Assembly (NCBI GenBank): GCA_947034885.2
Contig: OX344751.2
Location: 38,903,082 to 38,967,081, forward strand
Source: Thuidium tamariscinum
Lineage: Eukaryota > Streptophyta > Bryopsida > Hypnales > Thuidiaceae
Length of the DNA: 64,000 nt
Direction of reading: 5' to 3'
Part shown: in pieces, positions 58,870 through 64,000 of the stretch
How the letters are laid out: each line of letters opens with the position of its first letter
Position numbering within the stretch: the first letter of the stretch is position 1
Program-made: the position numbers and the translations under genes
The notes under the pieces: generated by a model
The model's input: only the letters and a program-made list of their open reading frames with translations
What the model was told of the DNA's origin: nothing
Database searches by the model: none

Positions 58870-59530
58870 TATAACAATGGCCACTTTGGTCGCCATTGTT
58901 GGGAGAATGGCTGTGTACTATGTAGGCAACATCTTGCCCTACTTCTTTGTCCAACAATTTTTTTTTAATAAAACCAAAGAACATGATTAATCAACCCCTA
59001 AATCCTTCGTATTCATTCCTATCCATTGTCATGTTCATTGCCTTGTCCGTCACCCTAATGGATTACATCATGCCCAACAAGGTTCACTTAGCTCGAAGAT
59101 TCTTCCAACACCATTGACAAGGTCACCATTGCTACAGACTATTGGTCACTCTTTGCAATGGAGAATATACAAATAGTTATAAGTTCTATACAATAGTACA
59201 CACTTATTCTGAAAGTAGCTATCAATCTTGCGTAACTTATAATAAGAGCATAAGAGCATATTTCAAGCAATAATTGTACAGCACAAATGTTGTCATCAAC
59301 TTCACTCAAATTAAATATTGACTCATCAAAGAAGATGACATAACTCCACAAGACCCACCACTCAAAATTGTATTCCAACACTTTTTTGGTTATAGAAGGT
59401 GGCATGAGTGCTCTATGCTTCTTCTCAATTCCAAAAACCAGTTAAAACCAGCTTTGGGGTCTTGGCTCTTGCTTGAAGAAATGTTGAAGTCGTGCCATCG
59501 AAGGCTCCTTCTAATAGCGTCATCACTCAA
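58870..59530 (-). pseudogene. decayed Tc1/mariner-like transposase relic
   Basis: A minus-strand frame (59405-59139) contains TKKVLEYNFEWWVLWSYVIF and then FDESIFNLSEVDD. This resembles the segment around the second catalytic-domain strand of Tc1-type DDE transposases, usually read as KKRLEFA..H..W....W..VIFSDES.FNL..DG. The Asp of SDES, here FDES, would be the first catalytic Asp. Upstream, in another frame, IRRSLRWHDFN resembles the preceding helix-turn-helix region. About 250 bp further on, a WP followed by TPN could be a trace of the WPPQSPDLNP block. Frames shift and stops intervene, so it is inactive. It might have been a source for the TA-duplicating MITEs here (B, J, Stowaway), but nothing links them directly. 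Confidence 0.4.
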
Positions 59531-60059
59531 TGGCATGCCTACTGGGGATCATTAAACCTCCAAACAACTTCATGGTCACCACACTCATAAAAAATTCTAC
59601 ACCTACCAAGTGAAGTGAAATTCTGTCTCTCAAATCCCTCTCATCAAATTTCGCACTCAGTCAGTCACTGCAGGTGACGAGGAGAATGCCCCAAACTGCA
59701 GAAAGTCTGCCATATGAAAAAATGACCTGGCTTCCCATCTAAAGAACTGCCCTATGCAAATCCTCAAACCTCCTGGGAACCACGGAAAATCACTATCTAG
59801 AAGCCTCTCCAAATTAACATCTTTGAAACTTAGTAACACAAACAAACCCTCAAAAATCGGTACTTGCATTGAGAAGATTGTGGTGCGCACAACTTTTGTG
59901 CATAATGTTTTACGTCGATTCTATTTCATCAATCGGAGCCTGCCGAATCCGTCTGCCGAGACTTTACGCTGGCTTTGGATATCAGCAGATGACGAAGTTT
60001 CAAGCAAAACTCAATTTCAAGCATAGTGATACTACAATTATAGGAAAAGACTGCTAAGA
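59531..60059. other. intergenic with orphan open frames
   Basis: Opposed frames of 77 (59657-59890, minus) and 90 codons (59754-60026, plus) overlap. Neither resembles a family, and coding is undecided. Confidence 0.3.
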
Positions 60060-60428
60060 GCATGCATTCAAATGAAGTTGACAGTCAAATGCTGTTTATT
60101 TATTTCAATCAGCTGATGGTCACATCTTATACGACGTGAAGAACAAAGAATTCGAAGCTTCTCACACCTGCCTCCCTTCATCTCCTCTATACACTCAATC
60201 TCCATGCGTCTTAGACGCCGCAAGTCCTGCTAGCAACCGGCCTCTCCAATCAGTGAAGCTCGATCCTCCAATCCCGCAGAATGGCATATATTCTTCTTGG
60301 GGTAATTAAAAAACCTCTGCTCTAGAACTCTACAAATATCTATCACTATATCCGCGATCATGAAAACTCAATATCAACATTCTACTCTCAAGACCAAAAT
60401 TGCTATTAATATGTGACAACCTCGTTCT
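60060..60428 (-). other. probable 3' untranslated region of HMA protein 2
   Basis: On the minus strand a doubled AATAAATAAA poly(A) signal lies at about 60095-60104, some 330 nt after the stop codon of HMA protein 2. Confidence 0.5.
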
Positions 60429-61835
60429 TCAGTAGAAGGGATACTCCTCTATCGGATACTCAGTGTCATACTCTTGTGCAAATGGTGGAACAGTTTCATA
60501 TCGGAGAGGCTGGCTTCGTGGCAAAGAGCTTGAAGAATCGCCATATCTGTACCCCACCGGCATGTATAAGCTTGAAGGACGGAGATCAGAGTACGATATC
60601 TCATCATCATAAGAACCGTAGAACTTGTTTCTGTAAGGACGACTACCAGAGTACAAAACCTCGTCATCGAAAGACCCTGGATAGTACATGTTTCTGTTGG
60701 CGCTCCCAGGGCGAAGACGGGAGTAAGAAACCTCGTCATCGTAGATCACATTCCTGTTTGCACTCGCAGGACGAGGACGGGAGTAAGAAACCTCGTCATC
60801 GTAGATCATGTTTCTGTTTGCACTTGCAGGACGAACACGAGAATAGGAAACCTCGTCGTCGTAGATCATGTTTCTGTTTGCACTTGCAGGACGAACACGA
60901 GAATACGAAACCTCGTCATCGTAGAACATGTTTCTGTTTGCGTTTCCGTGACGAAGACGAGAGTTAGAAATATCGTCGTCGTAGAACATGTTTCTGTTTG
61001 CGCTTCCGTGACGAAGACTGGAGTACGAAATCTCATCGTCATAAGAGCCGTACTTGTTCTTGAATCGGGAGCTGGAGCTACGAGACGGCTCTCTGTTGTA
61101 AGAGACCTGGCTTGGGAACGTACGGTACACGGTTTCCTGTTTTCGGGAGTGAAGCTTCTTGTGGGAGCTTCGGTCGTCACGGTAGCTGGATTTTTGAGAT
61201 GCACCTCTTCCGTTCCAAAACTGCGATTTCTTCTTAATGCGCTTCATCTTCTTCAGCGCTTGGAATGGATCGATGAAGCCTGTCACGATCACTCTCTCGC
61301 TGAGCTGATCGGCGAAAATCTCGTACACACCGTCCATCTCCAAGAGCTCCTCGCGGACTTTCTCCTCGCACTTCCCACAGCACATGGGGACCTTGAATTC
61401 GTAGGTCTGCACAGACAATGGTTTCGGTTAAGCTAGCTCTTCACATTGTTTGATTCGTAATTTGAGTGGGGTGTGCAACGAAAGTAAGTAAAAGCTTAAG
61501 ACACCACCAATGGTGACCTAGACAATGAGTTAATGCACTCAGGACAGAGCGTGGCGTACCGGGAGAGTTCGCCCGGATTTCGGATAGTCGAAATCTGCCT
61601 TGTAGCCATGGGGGCGCTGGTGCTCGTCGTTTTTCAGCCAATGTGGCTCGTTTCCTCTGTAAAAGAACTGCAGACAGAAAAGAGAATTAGGGTTCAAGTC
61701 CATATACATCGCTCGCTAAGTCCACCGCAGCAAATTAATCGAAGGCTACCAGTGCGCATACACCATAGCTTGATCAAGGAATAACTGAAGACTCAAAAAG
61801 AGATTGAACCATACCTCGTTCATCTGCATTGCCAT
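60429..61835 (-). CDS. heavy-metal-associated (HMA) domain protein 2 with 20-residue repeats
   Basis: Three exons join in phase 0: 61835-61815 (MAMQMNE), 61667-61560 and 61406-60429, giving 368 residues. Introns are GT-AG (GTATGG, GTACGC donors; CTGCAG, GTGCAG acceptors). Exon 2 begins FFYRGNEPHWLKND, homologous to exon 2 of HMA protein 1. The HMA fold spans about residues 44-107, with the metal site MCCGKC (M51, C53, C56), and is followed by a Lys/Arg-rich stretch. Residues 165-284 are six units of exactly 20 residues, consensus YDDEVSYSRxRPASANRNMI, then two looser units and an acidic/aromatic tail ending EEYPFY. No CaaX box is present, so it is an HPP-type rather than HIPP-type protein. 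A metal-chaperone or metal-dependent scaffold role is inferred from the family only. The HMA domain is not split by an intron as it is in the paralogue. The start codon rests on the parallel with the other gene. Confidence 0.85.
60684..61043 (-). repeat. coding minisatellite, 60 bp x 6
   Basis: Six head-to-tail units of exactly 60 bp within the last exon of HMA protein 2. The most similar neighbours (60781-60840, 60841-60900) differ at only a few bases. Unit length is a multiple of three, so changes in copy number keep the frame. Confidence 0.92.
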
Positions 61836-63214
61836 TCTCAACTGACGGTTCGGACAGCAGCGGTATGGCAAGAAATGGACCGGCACACCAGTAATCGACG
61901 TAATCTGTGATCAATATAAGTCAAGTAAAATCTCGATCGATCGGCTCTCTCATCCAAGGCGAAGATCAAGCACGAGAGCCCAATGTGGACTGGCCGGCTC
62001 AGTAAGCAGCCGCTGCTTGAATGAACAAATGAATCCCCAACGCCGCTTATGTAGGCCAGGCGAAAGCGTGATTCCAGCCCAGCCCAGATGGGTGCAGCTC
62101 ATCATTGAGGGGAAGAATCGCCACATGGGGCGGTACTGGAAAGGACGATGCATCATTCATCAGTCTCCAACGGCAGCAGAGAAAGGAGAATTGAAAGGCA
62201 CAGCTTGCAACTTGCAAGGGCGGTGCAACAGTTAGTGGCAGGGTGGTGGCCCAGCCAAGTTACCAAGTTACCGAGTCCCCAGGCCCTTCCTTCTTCGAAA
62301 CTAGGGACAGCCATGTTGCGGTACTGTAATGCGGTTACAACGATCGTTGCCAACTTGATAAAGGGCTGTCAATCCATCCAATTGACTCAGCTCGCGATGG
62401 CCCGAAAATCCGGGTCCTCAGTTGATGCACGTCGAATCCGGAGCCAACGAGGCTCCGGAATGACGTACAGTCCTGACGACTCGCTCTCTGTGCTGGACTG
62501 AATGCTGTCCACCCACGTTATTCCGCTCTTCCGGGTCTTCCGACGAAGCATCGATCGGCCAAGTCCGGACTCTGCGCTCGAAAGGACTGTCAGAACCGGA
62601 CTGACAGTGGCGTGGACAGCGGAACTTCCAGAGTGAATGATGAGCCGTGGCGCAGGTCTGTCTCGGATTCTCGATCTTTGCATCACTTGCATGTCCATGT
62701 CATGCATTGGAGAATTCAATTTCGGGAGACTGAAAAGAAACAAAGCGGATGGACCACCGCCTCGTCAGATCGAGGAGGGGCGATCGGTGGTAACGTACTG
62801 CAACATGCAGAAAGATGAAATTCGACCATGCAATTTGGGTGGCGTGTTTTGCGGAACACTGGAAATACTACAGTACTGATTCGGCAAAGTTGAGCGTTTA
62901 AATTTTGTTCTCGAGTAACTTGGAGCCAGATGGTCGCGGTGAACTGGCCCCCTCGTTCGGCCACACCAACTCATTCCAGTCATTCCAGGGGAGCAAGAAA
63001 CAATAAAAGTCCCCTATCCATAACATTCAGTAGCAGCCTGTCACACTGCCTCCCAGCGGATGAAATGGTGGGGAATATCCCACACCATTCAGTAACTAAA
63101 GTTGCAAACTTCAAGAAATGTCAGATGAAATTGGGTGATGGGGACTTCACAAAGGGAAAGGCAGTCCTTCTATGGGCTGAATGTTATATCTTGTGCTCAA
63201 TTCATTTACCTGCT
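61836..63214 (-). promoter_or_regulatory. upstream region of HMA protein 2, GC-richer island
   Basis: About 61900-63100 is clearly less AT-rich than its surroundings and CpG-containing. It has several overlapping open frames (60-140 codons, both strands) without a recognisable domain. A TTGATCACAG just before an in-frame extension of exon 1 (61905) could be an acceptor for an intron in the 5' leader. A second, unrecognised gene cannot be ruled out. Confidence 0.35.
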
Positions 63215-63325
63215 ACAAGACTCCTGCCTAATTTGGGGCCTCTAATTGCAAATATGAAATCAGAATTTGCAAATTTTATCATGAGTGGAAATTTAAAAAA
63301 ATTTCAGCGTTTTCCCAAGAGGTAC
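63215..63325. repeat. dispersed repeat E, copy 5 (fragment)
   Basis: AATTTGGGGCCTCTAATTGC, AAATATGAAATCAGAATTTG and CAAATTTTATCATGAGTGGA align with the minus strand of 34630-34700 and with 41785-41840. Confidence 0.6.
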
Positions 63326-63675
63326 AGTAATTCACCCCGGCCTGCCATGTGACTGATGAGCAGCTGAGTCCAAATACCCAATGACTCGATCAAGCCACAT
63401 GCGTTTCGTGCCGAAGAATTAAGTGAAGTTGCGATTGGTGATTTGGCAGATGCCTAGGAATTGTTATTTTTCTGTACAAGTTTTGTTGAAAAATCCTAAA
63501 TATTTCAGCATCTGTTTGTAGAAATGCTTTTTATCAACCCTAACCATCACACCTTTATGTTCTTTTATATCCACAATTTTCTGACACCAAATACTAAACT
63601 TTGTCCACTATAATTGGGACAAATCATATGATTATTGTTTGAAGATGTTTTCCAACAATTTTTCATCTTAAGGTT
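63326..63675. other. intergenic, nothing seen
   Basis: No gene or element boundary is recognised. Confidence 0.4.
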
Positions 63676-64000
63676 CCCCTAAATACCTAAGGCACCATAT
63701 TTAGGTTTTGACTCAACTTTGAGGTGAAAATAAATCTTTCCAAAGTACTACTTTGAATATTTTAAAAGTTGAACATTTAGTAAGGTCTATTTCAAACATT
63801 GAAAATGCAATTTTGAAAACAAAAAGTTCAAGTTTTTTCTATTCAAGATTTTATTCCATTGCAACATAACATTTAGTAGCATAGTAAATTCCCTTAGGCA
63901 ACTAGGATGATTAGAGATGGCAAAGTGAAATGTGTGGCATTGTTGATGAAATTTTAGACGATTAGGACAATGGACTCACCTCCTCTAACAATGGAGAAGA
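63676..64000. mobile_element. P-like element P6, cut by window end
   Basis: Starts CCCCTAAATACCTAAGGCAC and follows P4 in order (AGGTTTTGACTC against TGGTGTTGACAAAAC; TCAAGTTTTTTCTATTCAAG against TAAGTTTTTTCTACTCAAGA). A TTAA occurs 4 bp before this start rather than immediately next to it, so the boundary is uncertain. Confidence 0.45.

Noticed and set aside
60413-60967. 184-codon plus-strand frame and 112-codon minus-strand frame at 60866-61204
   Set aside because: They are shadows of the 60-bp coding repeat of HMA protein 2. The repeated CFCLHLQDEHENRKPRRRRS pattern simply mirrors the minisatellite.
1-64000. LTR retrotransposons, endogenous viral copies, Polintons
   Set aside because: No long terminal direct repeats, primer-binding site with polypurine tract, reverse transcriptase, integrase or capsid motif was seen in any frame.
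1-64000. CRISPR array
   Set aside because: The only regular arrays are the 60-bp coding repeat at 60684-61043 and AT microsatellites. There are no spacers between identical short repeats, and the organism is eukaryotic.

Overview
The window looks like a stretch of land-plant nuclear genome. It is AT-rich, most of it is intergenic, and the few genes are spliced and widely spaced. The plant assignment rests on two heavy-metal-associated (HMA) plant proteins, a U2 snRNA whose 5' half is the universal plant/animal sequence and which has a plant-type upstream element, and many Stowaway-, Harbinger- and Mutator-like MITEs. The exact lineage cannot be told from the sequence. There are no bacterial-style operons, CRISPR arrays or viral genes.

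Genes. All recognisable genes lie on the minus strand. Reading from the left: a partial, unassigned spliced gene (about 229-615); a U2 spliceosomal RNA gene (2218-2411); HMA protein 1 (8883-10393, four exons), with a decayed tandem-duplicated relic that resembles its last exon just beyond its 3' end; a tRNA-Lys(CUU) (50509-50581); the spliceosomal core protein SmG (51403-52349, three exons); and HMA protein 2 (60429-61835, three exons, six exact 20-residue repeats). U2 RNA and SmG are parts of the same snRNP, about 49 kb apart. The two HMA genes are paralogues: they share the first two intron positions, but one has an extra intron inside the HMA domain.

Repeats. Between the genes, about 11-50 kb and 53-60 kb is mostly decayed DNA transposons and MITEs. 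I sorted them by terminal repeats and target duplications into families that I label A to M and P. The most interesting is family P: at least four complete non-autonomous elements (238-838 bp) with termini starting CCCC or CCY and flanked on both sides by TTAA, the target signature of piggyBac. One sits inside another MITE (family B) whose intact copy elsewhere in the window shows the unfilled TTAA site. Another is nested in a family D foldback. Other nestings are a C element inside an A element with a 10-bp duplication, D inside a P-like element, and D inside a 1.6-kb foldback (G). A decayed Tc1/mariner-like transposase relic lies at 58870-59530.

Two GC-richer islands (about 41870-42980 and 61900-63100) and the moderately complex 43-50 kb stretch hold no gene that I can recognise. 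The second island is the upstream region of HMA protein 2.
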